A stretch of 64,000 bases of DNA, taken from NCBI GenBank assembly GCA_964609825.1, contig CAZSSH010000011.1, forward strand, positions 161,130 to 225,129, read 5' to 3'. Made by a program: the position numbers and the translations under genes. Below are positions 16,496 through 24,723 of this stretch, piece by piece. Each line of letters opens with the position of its first letter. Positions within the stretch are counted from its first letter, which is position 1. This DNA comes from CAZSSH01 sp964609825. Its GTDB lineage: Bacteria; Verrucomicrobiota; Lentisphaeria; Victivallales; Victivallaceae. Under the pieces are notes generated by a model that saw only the letters and a program-made list of their open reading frames with translations, had not been told where the DNA came from and ran no database searches.

Positions 16496-19400
16496 ATGAC
16501 CAGCGATTTTGTTCATTTGCATTTGCATACCCACTACAGTTTGCTTGACGGCGCCTGTACCACCAAAGGGATTGCCAAACTGGCCAAAGAGATGGAGATG
16601 CCCGCCGTGGCGATTACCGATCACGGCTTTATGGGAGGGATTCAAGACTTTCACAAGACACTAAAGGCCGAGGGGATCAACCCGATTGTCGGCTGTGAGG
16701 CTTATATTTCGCCCACTACGCGTTTTGACCGCAACCCGGCGCAGGAAAACATCCGCGGTTACCACTTGGTGCTGCTGGCCGAAAATAACGACGGTTATCA
16801 CAGTTTATGCAAACTCATCTCCGAGGCCTACCGCAACGGGCTGTATTATAAGCCCAGGATTGACAAGGAGTTGTTGCAAAAGTATCACAAAGGTCTTATT
16901 GGCCTTTCCGCCTGTATCGGGGGGGAAATCCCGCACCACTTTTTAAACGCCGATGCGGCCGCGGCCGAAAAGGCGCTTGATGATTATCTCGCCATCTTCG
17001 GCGAGGGCAACTTCTTTTTGGAGATCATGGATCACCAGATGGAGGAGGAGCGCAAGGCCAACAAACTCATCATTGATCTGGCCCGCCGCCGCAATGTCCC
17101 GTTGGTCGCCACCAATGACGTGCATTACCTCAAAAAAGAGCATGCCGAAGCGCACGAAATCATGCTCTGCGTCCAGACCAACACCCAACTCGACGACCCC
17201 AAGCGCTTTCGCTTCAGCGGTCCCGAGTTTTATTTCAAGAGTCCGGCGGAGATGAAAGAGTTGTTTAAGGATGTCCCCGAGGCGGTCACCAACACCCGTT
17301 TGATCGCCGACCGCTGCAAGGTCACCTTTGATTATGTCCCAAAAGTCAACCATTACCCCGTCTACACGCTTCCCGACGGGACGGTGCCGGGCAAAGAGTT
17401 TTTGCGCGAAATCTGTCTTGACAGCATAGTGAGCCGCTATGATTTTGATCCTCGCGCTTCTCAACTTACCGGTGAGCAGACCAAACTCATTGAGCGCATG
17501 GATTACGAGCTTGGGGTGATTGAAAAATCGGGCTTTTGCTCGTATTTTTTGGTGGTGAGCGACTTTATCCGCCATGCCAAATCGCAGGATATCCCGGTCG
17601 GCCCCGGTCGCGGGAGCGGCGCGGGGAGCGTGGTCGCTTATCTGACCAGCATCACCGACATTGATCCTTTGCGTTATAATCTCCTCTTTGAGCGCTTTCT
17701 CAACCCAGAGCGGGTGAGCCCGCCGGATTTTGACGTCGACTTTTGCGAACAGCGCCGCGTTGAAGTCATCGAGTATGTCCGGCAAAAATACGGCGAGGAC
17801 AGCGTCGCCCAGATTTGCACTTACGGCCAGTTAAAGGCCAAGGCGGTGCTGAAAGACGTGGCGCGGGTGCTCGGCTTTGACTTTGAATTCGGCAACCGCC
17901 TGAGTAAAACCGTCCCCGAGGATCCCAAAATGACTTTGGCCAAGGCCAAGGACGAGTCCGCTGATTTGCGTAAATTGCTGGACGAGGATCCCAATGTCCT
18001 CAAGATATACAATTTTGCCACCGTTATCGAGGGGCTCAACCGCCAGCTCGGGATTCACGCGGCGGGGGTGATCATCGGCGACCAGCCGTTGGATAACTTA
18101 GTGCCGCTGGCCAAGGGGGCCAAAGGCGAAATCATCACTCAGTTTACCGCCGGGCCGTGCGAAGAATTGGGTCTTTTAAAGATGGACTTTTTGGGTCTCC
18201 GCACGTTGACCATCATTAAAAACGCCCTCAACATGATTGAGTCCGATTTCAACATCAAAATCGATATTTCCAAAATTCCGTTGGACGATCCCAAAACCTA
18301 TGAAATGCTTCAGCGCGGCGACACTATCGCCGTGTTTCAGTTGGAGTCCGGCGGCATGCAAAATCTCTGCCGCCAGTTCGGCGTCGAGACGATTGAGCAC
18401 ATTATCGCCTTGCTGGCGATTTACCGCCCCGGCCCGATGCAGTTTATTCCCCAATTTATCCGCCGCAAAAAAGGGGAAGAGGCGATCATTTACGACCACC
18501 CGTTGATGGAATCGCTGCTCAAGGAAACCTACGGGATCATGCTCTACCAGGAGCAAATTATGCAGGTGGTGCAAGTCTTGGCCGGTTTTTCGCTGGGCGG
18601 CGCCGACATCCTCCGCCGCGCCATCGGTAAAAAGAAAGCCGACGTGTTGGCCGAGCAAAAGGCCAAATTTGTCGAGGGCTGCGCCAAAACCAATCAGATT
18701 TCCGCCGAATTGGCCAGCCAGATCTGGGATAAGATTGAGTTGTTTGCCGGTTACGGGTTTAACAAGTCGCACAGTGCGGCCTACGCGTTTGTGTCGTACC
18801 AGACTGCGTATCTCAAGGCCAATTACCCGGTTGAATTCATGGCGGCGGTGCTCTCAAGCGAAATCGATAACGCCGAGGAAATCGCCTTTTTGATCAATGC
18901 CTGCAAGGATATGAATATCAAGGTGTTGCCGCCGGATATCAACTCCAGTAATATCAGTTTTTCGGTGGACAGGGGCTCCATCCGCTTTGGCCTCGGGGCC
19001 ATCAAGGGCGTAGGCGAGGCGGCGGCGGGCAAAATCATCCAGAGCCGTCAGGAAGAGGGGACTTTCAGTTCTTTCCTCGAATTTTGCGAGCGGGTAGGAA
19101 GTTTCATCAACTCGCGGATGCTGGAGCATTTGACCAAAGCCGGTGCGCTCGACTCATTGAATTTGCGGCGGTCGCAGATTTTGGCGATTGCCGAGCCGAT
19201 GATGGCGTTTGCCGCCGGACGCGCCCGCGACAAGGCGATTGGACAGGGGAGTTTATTTGATCTTTTGGACAGCGACGGCGGTGCCGACGACGGTTGCAGT
19301 GTGGTGATCCCGGATGTCCCCGAGTTTGACCGCGAAGAAGTGTTGAAAAGTGAAAAAGAGCTGCTTGGCTTTTATGTGACCGGACACCCTTTGGATCCTT

Positions 19401-20047
19401 ATAAAGAGCTGGTGCGCGCGTACTCCTCCGATGCCATCCGCGACTTGGCCAATCTCAATGACAACAGCATGGTCCGCATCGGCGGCATGGTCAGCACCGC
19501 CACCATGAAATACAGCAAAAACTCGGGCAAACAATTTTGCATCATGATTTTTGAGGACCTTGACGCCTCGGTCGAGTGCATGGTTTATGAACGGGCGTTG
19601 CAAACGTTGGTCAAGGAGGGCATTGAGCTTAAACCCGGGACCGCATTGCTGCTCGAGGCCAATGTATCCAAGCGCGACGAAGCCGAGAAACCCAAGATTT
19701 CGGTTGAGCGCGCGATGCTGCTGGAGTCGGCGCCGGTGACTTTGACCAATCAGATTCATATCCATGTTTATGAGGAAAAAGTCGACTCGGCCATCATTAC
19801 CGAGCTGGCGAGCGAATGCCTCAAAATCCCCGGCGATACCGAGATGATCATCGGTGTCGTCCGGCGCGACGACTCAGTGGTATTTTTGGAAAACAAGCAT
19901 AAAACGATCACCGTTACTTATGAGCTGTTGAAAAAAATCGATTCGCTGCTCGGCCCCGGCTGCTACAAGCTCAAGGCCAAACATTATTCGCCGCCGGTGC
20001 GCAAACCGTGGCCCAAAAAGACCGAGGTAGTCGCCGAAAATGGCTGA
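16496..20047 (+). CDS. dnaE: DNA polymerase III alpha subunit (DnaE)
   Basis: This is the catalytic subunit of the replicative polymerase. The 1,183-residue length is typical of DnaE1. The N-terminal PHP domain begins FVHLHLHTHYSLLDGA and has AITDHGFMGG. The family-C palm has GPGRGSGAGS and the catalytic acidic motif PDFDVDF, followed by NRQLGIHAAGVII and IYRPGPMQFIPQF. A helix-hairpin-helix region is near residue 840, and the OB-fold is near 985-1060 (VRIGGMVSTATMKYSKNSGK). A GGA lies about 11 bases before the ATG. holA is also in this window, about 20 kb away, so replication genes are dispersed. There is no intein or frameshift. Confidence 0.97.
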   Translation: MTSDFVHLHLHTHYSLLDGACTTKGIAKLAKEMEMPAVAITDHGFMGGIQDFHKTLKAEGINPIVGCEAYISPTTRFDRNPAQENIRGYHLVLLAENNDGYHSLCKLISEAYRNGLYYKPRIDKELLQKYHKGLIGLSACIGGEIPHHFLNADAAAAEKALDDYLAIFGEGNFFLEIMDHQMEEERKANKLIIDLARRRNVPLVATNDVHYLKKEHAEAHEIMLCVQTNTQLDDPKRFRFSGPEFYFKSPAEMKELFKDVPEAVTNTRLIADRCKVTFDYVPKVNHYPVYTLPDGTVPGKEFLREICLDSIVSRYDFDPRASQLTGEQTKLIERMDYELGVIEKSGFCSYFLVVSDFIRHAKSQDIPVGPGRGSGAGSVVAYLTSITDIDPLRYNLLFERFLNPERVSPPDFDVDFCEQRRVEVIEYVRQKYGEDSVAQICTYGQLKAKAVLKDVARVLGFDFEFGNRLSKTVPEDPKMTLAKAKDESADLRKLLDEDPNVLKIYNFATVIEGLNRQLGIHAAGVIIGDQPLDNLVPLAKGAKGEIITQFTAGPCEELGLLKMDFLGLRTLTIIKNALNMIESDFNIKIDISKIPLDDPKTYEMLQRGDTIAVFQLESGGMQNLCRQFGVETIEHIIALLAIYRPGPMQFIPQFIRRKKGEEAIIYDHPLMESLLKETYGIMLYQEQIMQVVQVLAGFSLGGADILRRAIGKKKADVLAEQKAKFVEGCAKTNQISAELASQIWDKIELFAGYGFNKSHSAAYAFVSYQTAYLKANYPVEFMAAVLSSEIDNAEEIAFLINACKDMNIKVLPPDINSSNISFSVDRGSIRFGLGAIKGVGEAAAGKIIQSRQEEGTFSSFLEFCERVGSFINSRMLEHLTKAGALDSLNLRRSQILAIAEPMMAFAAGRARDKAIGQGSLFDLLDSDGGADDGCSVVIPDVPEFDREEVLKSEKELLGFYVTGHPLDPYKELVRAYSSDAIRDLANLNDNSMVRIGGMVSTATMKYSKNSGKQFCIMIFEDLDASVECMVYERALQTLVKEGIELKPGTALLLEANVSKRDEAEKPKISVERAMLLESAPVTLTNQIHIHVYEEKVDSAIITELASECLKIPGDTEMIIGVVRRDDSVVFLENKHKTITVTYELLKKIDSLLGPGCYKLKAKHYSPPVRKPWPKKTEVVAENG

Positions 20048-20085
20048 TTTGGTCAAAAAAACGGAAAATATTTGTTTCTGGCGGC

Positions 20086-20114
20086 TTGAAAATCGTCCGA
20101 TCCGTGGTTAAATT
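20086..20114 (+). promoter_or_regulatory. Candidate promoter of the sialate O-acetylesterase-esterase-xseB operon
   Basis: TTGAAA (20086-20091) and TAAATT (20109-20114) have a 17-base spacer in the 123-base gap after dnaE. Confidence 0.45.
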
Positions 20115-20170
20115 AAATTCTTCAAAGTGTTTGATACCTCATCTTACCCTAAAATAACAAGGAGAGAAAA

Positions 20171-22264
20171 GTGAGAAAAACATCGTTGTTTGCCGTTGCC
20201 GCCGTGTTGGCAATGGTGCTGGCGGCGTGTTCCGTCTTTTGTCCGCGCGAGATGGCGGACAAATTTACGGTCCACAAGGTGTATGGCGACCACATGGTGC
20301 TGCAGCGCCAGAAGCCGGTCAAAATCAGCGGTACCGCCGAAGCGGGCAAAAACGTCAAAGTTACTTTGGCTGACAAGAGCGTTTACGCCGAAGCCGATCA
20401 AAACGGCGAATGGGTAGCTACCTTTGCTCCGATGGAAGCGGGCGGACCTTATGTTGTCACCGTGACCGGCGGCGCTAAGGCCGAAAAGATCGAGTTCAAC
20501 GATGTATTGTTGGGTGAAGTTTGGGTGTGCTCCGGCCAGTCCAATATGGAGTGGAGCGTTAAAAACTCCAAAAACGGCGCCGCGGAAGTTGCCAACTCGG
20601 CCAACAACCAAATCCGTTTGTATAACGTTAACTCCCGTCGCGGCGTGTCGCCGCGCAAGGTGGTGCGTGACGTCGATGTCAAATGGCAGCTTTGCGGCCC
20701 CGACACCGTCGGCAATTTCAGCGCCATCGGTTACTTTTTCGGTCGGGAGATCAACAAAGAGTTAAAAGTGCCGGTCGGCTTGATCAACTCCAGTTGGGGC
20801 GGGACGCCGATTGAGAGCTGGATTAGCCTTGAGGGCTATCAGAAATACAATTGGGAAAAGGCCTTAAACCGGATTGCCGCGCTGGGCGCCGAGGACCCCA
20901 ATGTCAAGGAAAAACTCAAAAACGCCGCTGCTGAAGCCGCGGCCAAGATGAAAGTTTGGGAAGATAAATTTTACAGCGACAACGCTGCTGCCGTCAAAGC
21001 CGCCGAAGGCTGGAAAGATGCCGATATTAATCTCGCCGGCTGGACAAACGTCAAGGCTCCCGCCAGCATCCCCGAGGATATGATCGGCGTTTATTGGTTT
21101 CGTACTGAGTTCACCGCTCCCGACAGTTGGGCGGACAAAGACCTGATTTTGTCGCTCGGCGCGATCGACGACTGTGATGTTACTTACATCAACGGGGTCA
21201 AGGTCGGGAGTACCATGACCGACACCCCGATGTACTGGTCGGCTCCGCGCATTTACCAGGTTCCCGCTTCGCTGGTGAAACCCGGCAAAAATGTGATTGC
21301 GGTCCGCGTCGTCAATAATTACGGCGGCGGCGGCATGTCCGGCCCCGGCGACCAAATGTTTATCCAGCTCAAAGCTGACAAAAATCAAAAAGTGATGCTT
21401 GCCCGTGACAACTGGCTGGGCAAAAAAGAGTTTGCCGTGGCCAGCAATTTTCCGGTTCGGCCCGAGCCCGCGGCAACTTCCGCTGAAGGCGACCGACCGC
21501 AAAATTTCCCGGCCACGTTGTACAATGCGATGATCGCCCCTTTGACCTGCTATCCGGTGCGCGGTTTCCTCTGGTATCAGGGCGAATCCAACTCCGGCGC
21601 TTATCGTGATTATATGACCTTGCAGCCGATGCTGATCGACAACTGGCGCACCTTGTGGGGCGATGAGTCGATGCCGTTTATTTTTGTCCAACTGGCCGCT
21701 TATCAGGCGCACCGGCCCAAAGACCGCCTGCCGGATGATTTCTGGAAAAACCGCCAGCCGGGCAATGACAATTGGGCCTATTTCCGCGAAGTTCAAACGG
21801 CGACCTTAAAGGTGCCCAACACCGGGATGGCCGTCACCATCGACGTGGGCGACCACTCCGACATTCACCCGATTGACAAGCAGACCGTCGGTTACCGCAT
21901 GGCCAAAGAAGCCGGTCGCATTTGCTACGGCTCCAAGGATATCTCGGCCGGTCCCATGTATGACAAGCAAGTGGTGGAAAACGGCAAAATCCGTATTTTC
22001 TTCACTAACGTGGGCAGCGGCCTCGTGGCGGATCCCGACGGCACGGTCAACACCTTTGCCATCCGCGGCGATCAGGGCGATTTTGTCTGGGCCAAGGCCA
22101 AAATCGAGGGTGACACCGTGGTCGTCTGGGCTGATGAAGTCAAAGATCCCAAGTTTGTCCGTTACTCTTGGTCGAGTTATCCGGGCAATCCCAATTTGTT
22201 CAATAAAGAAGGCTTCCCCGCGTCTCCCTTCCGGAGCGAAGAGGCCGATTATCTGTTAAAGTAA
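20171..22264 (+). CDS. Sialate O-acetylesterase-like lipoprotein
   Basis: Family members remove O-acetyl groups from sialic acids or, in CAZyme-rich bacteria, from acetylated plant glycans. The GTG start at 20171 is set by AAGGAG about 7 bases upstream. The N-terminus is a signal peptide with a lipobox-like LAAC (Cys about residue 20), so the mature protein is probably anchored in a membrane. The SGNH-type catalytic block is GEVWVCSGQSNMEWSV (Ser nucleophile), with FLWYQGESN midway and DIHPIDK holding the likely Asp-His pair. A beta-galactosidase-like jelly-roll insert occurs around 290-400. At 697 residues it is slightly longer than usual. A CE7 esterase starts 9 bases later, so two deacetylases are coexpressed. 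Confidence 0.88.
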   Translation: MRKTSLFAVAAVLAMVLAACSVFCPREMADKFTVHKVYGDHMVLQRQKPVKISGTAEAGKNVKVTLADKSVYAEADQNGEWVATFAPMEAGGPYVVTVTGGAKAEKIEFNDVLLGEVWVCSGQSNMEWSVKNSKNGAAEVANSANNQIRLYNVNSRRGVSPRKVVRDVDVKWQLCGPDTVGNFSAIGYFFGREINKELKVPVGLINSSWGGTPIESWISLEGYQKYNWEKALNRIAALGAEDPNVKEKLKNAAAEAAAKMKVWEDKFYSDNAAAVKAAEGWKDADINLAGWTNVKAPASIPEDMIGVYWFRTEFTAPDSWADKDLILSLGAIDDCDVTYINGVKVGSTMTDTPMYWSAPRIYQVPASLVKPGKNVIAVRVVNNYGGGGMSGPGDQMFIQLKADKNQKVMLARDNWLGKKEFAVASNFPVRPEPAATSAEGDRPQNFPATLYNAMIAPLTCYPVRGFLWYQGESNSGAYRDYMTLQPMLIDNWRTLWGDESMPFIFVQLAAYQAHRPKDRLPDDFWKNRQPGNDNWAYFREVQTATLKVPNTGMAVTIDVGDHSDIHPIDKQTVGYRMAKEAGRICYGSKDISAGPMYDKQVVENGKIRIFFTNVGSGLVADPDGTVNTFAIRGDQGDFVWAKAKIEGDTVVVWADEVKDPKFVRYSWSSYPGNPNLFNKEGFPASPFRSEEADYLLK

Positions 22265-22273
22265 GAGGCGTAT

Positions 22274-23236
22274 ATGTTAGTAGATTTACCGATCCAGGAG
22301 CTCAAAAAGTATCAGGGATGCAGTCCGAAACCCGTGGATTTTGAGCAATATTGGGATGAGTCGCTGGCCGAAATGGCAGCGATCGACCCCAAGGTCGACT
22401 TGATCCCGTCCGCGTTTCAGGCGCCCTATGCCGAGTGCTTTGACATGTACTTTAACGGGGTTAACAACAGCCGGATTTATGCCAAATTGCTGCGCCCCAA
22501 ACATCAGACCGGCAAAGGGCCGGCGGTGGTGATTTTTCACGGTTACTCCGGCAACTCCGGCGACTGGTCGGACAAGCTTGCCTACGTCGCCGCCGGGTTT
22601 ACGGTGGCGGCGCTCGACTGCCGCGGGCAGGGCGGTAAATCGGAAGACAATACCCCCGTCAACGGGATGACGCTCCGCGGTCACATCGTCCGCGGCGCGG
22701 CTGACGGCGATCCCAAAAAGCTGATGTTTCGTAACGTCTTTTTGGATGCGGCGCAATTGACGCGGATCGTGATGGCGATGGATAATGTCGACGCCAAGCG
22801 CGTCGGCATTTTTGGCGGCTCCCAAGGCGGCGGGATCACCATGGCCTGCGCGGCGTTGGTGCCCGAAGTCAACCGCGCGGTGTCGGTATTCCCGTTTTTG
22901 TCGGATTACCGGAGAGTGTGGAACATGGATTTGGCCAAGGACGCCTATGACGAAATGAAGTATTATTTTCGTCAATTTGACCCCAATCACGAGCGGGAGG
23001 ACGAGTTCTTCTACCGCTTGGGTTACGTTGATATCCAAAATCTCGCACCGCGCATCCGCTGCAAATTGCAGATGTTTACCGGCTTGATGGATACCATTTG
23101 CCCGCCGTCAACCCAGTTTGCGTGCTACAACAAAATCACCTCGCCCAAAGAAGTGGTGTTTTTCCACGACTTCGGCCACGAGGGGTTGCCGGGCGGCAAT
23201 GACCGGATCTTTCAATTTATGATGGGAATGCTCTGA
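22274..23236 (+). CDS. Acetyl xylan esterase / cephalosporin-C deacetylase (CE7)
   Basis: CE7 enzymes are alpha/beta hydrolases that take acetyl groups off short xylo-oligosaccharides and other small acetylated substrates in the cytoplasm. The 320-residue length is typical. The family motifs are present: the RGQ motif in LDCRGQGGKS, the nucleophile elbow GIFGGSQGGG with Ser, the Asp in GLMDTICPPST and the His in HDFGHEG. No signal peptide is seen, which agrees with the cytoplasmic, usually hexameric family. It sits 9 bases after the secreted O-acetylesterase and directly abuts xseB (stop codon followed at once by ATG). Confidence 0.92.
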   Translation: MLVDLPIQELKKYQGCSPKPVDFEQYWDESLAEMAAIDPKVDLIPSAFQAPYAECFDMYFNGVNNSRIYAKLLRPKHQTGKGPAVVIFHGYSGNSGDWSDKLAYVAAGFTVAALDCRGQGGKSEDNTPVNGMTLRGHIVRGAADGDPKKLMFRNVFLDAAQLTRIVMAMDNVDAKRVGIFGGSQGGGITMACAALVPEVNRAVSVFPFLSDYRRVWNMDLAKDAYDEMKYYFRQFDPNHEREDEFFYRLGYVDIQNLAPRIRCKLQMFTGLMDTICPPSTQFACYNKITSPKEVVFFHDFGHEGLPGGNDRIFQFMMGML

Positions 23237-23491
23237 ATGAGTGAAGAAAACAAAGAGTTGTCGTTTGAGGAAAACCTTGCCAAGTTGGAGCAGTTGGTTG
23301 CCAAAATGGAGAGCGGTAAGCTCCCCATTGAGGAGCTGATTGCTGACTTTGAGGAGGGGAGCAGACTGGTCAAGCTTTGCCGGTCGCGCCTCAACGCCCT
23401 GGAGCGCAAAATCGAGCTCTTGACCCGCGACGATCAAAAAGACGGGCAATGGGCCGAGTTTGACCCCGACGCCGACGGCGCCAAACGATAA
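23237..23491 (+). CDS. xseB: Exodeoxyribonuclease VII small subunit
   Basis: XseB joins XseA to form exonuclease VII, which degrades single-stranded DNA. The 84-residue, largely helical protein has the family signature SFEENLAKLEQLVAKMESGKLPIEE, key residues Phe-Glu-Glu, Leu-Glu, Leu-Pro-Leu/Ile-Glu-Glu, and then the F-EEG-LVK-C stretch. It begins immediately after the CE7 esterase stop, so it is translated from the same message. No xseA is visible in the window. A strong terminator follows. Confidence 0.93.
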   Translation: MSEENKELSFEENLAKLEQLVAKMESGKLPIEELIADFEEGSRLVKLCRSRLNALERKIELLTRDDQKDGQWAEFDPDADGAKR

Positions 23492-23504
23492 ATTTGCATC
23501 ATAT

Positions 23505-23533
23505 AGCACTCCCGCAACGGAGTGCTTTTTTTA
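23505..23533 (+). terminator. Rho-independent terminator after xseB
   Basis: AGCACTC (23505-23511) pairs with GAGTGCT (23520-23526) around an 8-base loop and is followed by seven T residues. It abuts the convergent GH99-like gene. Confidence 0.85.
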
Positions 23534-23535
23534 TT

Positions 23536-24681
23536 TCAGATGGCTGGAGTCAGGGCGTTTTGTTTGGCGCGCCGGACGGCCTCAAGGTAAGCAAAGCCGT
23601 AATCGGTGTCGGGCTCAAGGTAACTGCCCTCGGTCCACTCGTTCCACGCATTGATGGTGACGATCGGGTTATCAGGGCAAGTGTCGAGGGCAAAGTCGAC
23701 CGCTGCGCCGAGCGCCGCTTCAAATTTTTGAGGGGTTGACTCCATGGCCGCCATATGCGGATAACCGGCGTTGGTGTAGGGTAAATTTTGGACGGTGCGC
23801 GGCGACGCGTCCCACCCGGCGGTGACATTGGGGTAATACGGTACGGTGTAGGTTTTTTGCGCCTGCTGCCAATAGCTTTGGTTGGCGGCAAACACTTGGT
23901 CAAAGCCGGTCACCGGGAAATCGGACAAGTTGGCGTGATGGACCCAGACGTAACTGGTCACGCTGTCAAATTTGAGTTCGCTGATGATCTCCTCCGGTTT
24001 GCTTAAGAGTTGCTCGCCGGGCAACAGTTGCACCCCCCACAGCACGGCGTTGAGATGCAATCCGGGGAACCCGGCGTCAATCGTTTTTTGCCGGAAGCGC
24101 GCCAGTGCGGCCGCGGCTTTGGGCCACGAGCCGAAGCCCTGCGCCAAACGGTAGATTTCATAAATGGAGAAGTACGGTTTGCCGTCGATTTGCCAGTAGG
24201 ACGGGTGCTTGAAATGAGTGGCGATGATATAATCGCATATCCGGTCAAACGTCTCCTCGGTGACGGCGCCCGGATAAAGTAGCCGGGCTTTGCCGTCGGC
24301 GGGGAGGGGGTGAATATTGACCCAGTCGTGATTGGCCCACATCAAGGCATAGCTCATGAGACCGCAGTTGGATGCCTTTTGATAACCGTCCAGCAGCGCT
24401 TTTTCGAGAAAAGTCCCGTCGTTGTAATAATACCAGTCAAAAATAAACGCATCCACCCCGTATTGGACGGCGGCGTCGATTTTTTGCGCCATCACCTCCG
24501 GTTGCGACTCATCGGTGTAACCCCACAGCGGACGGCGCGGCTGGCGGTGCCCGGCAAAGCGCGGTTTGGCTTGACGCATCAACTCCCACTCGTTCCATCC
24601 CGAGCCGTGAGTGAGCAAATTGCGCTCATCGGAGTGATAATTGGGAAAATAATAGGCGGCGACGGTAACATAGCTTTTCAT
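23536..24681 (-). CDS. WbsX / GH99-like TIM-barrel protein
   Basis: The 381-residue product starts VAAYYFPNYHSDERN and has GVDAFIFDWYYYNDG, MWANHDWVN and NAWNEWTEGSYLEPD, with a conserved terminal tyrosine-rich segment. These are hallmarks of the WbsX/GH99-like family (annotated variously as glycosyltransferase WbsX or glycoside hydrolase family 99-like). Related GH99 enzymes are endo-alpha-mannosidases, but activity for this branch is not established. No signal peptide. It is the last gene of the pseudopilin/pectate-lyase operon, 42 bases after the previous stop, with no strong ribosome site. Conserved acidic residues in NEWTEGSYLEPD are candidate catalytic groups. Confidence 0.82.
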   Translation of the reverse strand: MKSYVTVAAYYFPNYHSDERNLLTHGSGWNEWELMRQAKPRFAGHRQPRRPLWGYTDESQPEVMAQKIDAAVQYGVDAFIFDWYYYNDGTFLEKALLDGYQKASNCGLMSYALMWANHDWVNIHPLPADGKARLLYPGAVTEETFDRICDYIIATHFKHPSYWQIDGKPYFSIYEIYRLAQGFGSWPKAAAALARFRQKTIDAGFPGLHLNAVLWGVQLLPGEQLLSKPEEIISELKFDSVTSYVWVHHANLSDFPVTGFDQVFAANQSYWQQAQKTYTVPYYPNVTAGWDASPRTVQNLPYTNAGYPHMAAMESTPQKFEAALGAAVDFALDTCPDNPIVTINAWNEWTEGSYLEPDTDYGFAYLEAVRRAKQNALTPAI

Positions 24682-24723
24682 AATGGACTCATTGGTTGGC
24701 GCAAGAGCGGGATTTATTTGGCA

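Noticed and set aside
16943..21796. Minus-strand open frames opposite dnaE and the sialate O-acetylesterase
   Set aside because: No motifs, no ribosome sites, and they conflict with conserved proteins on the plus strand.
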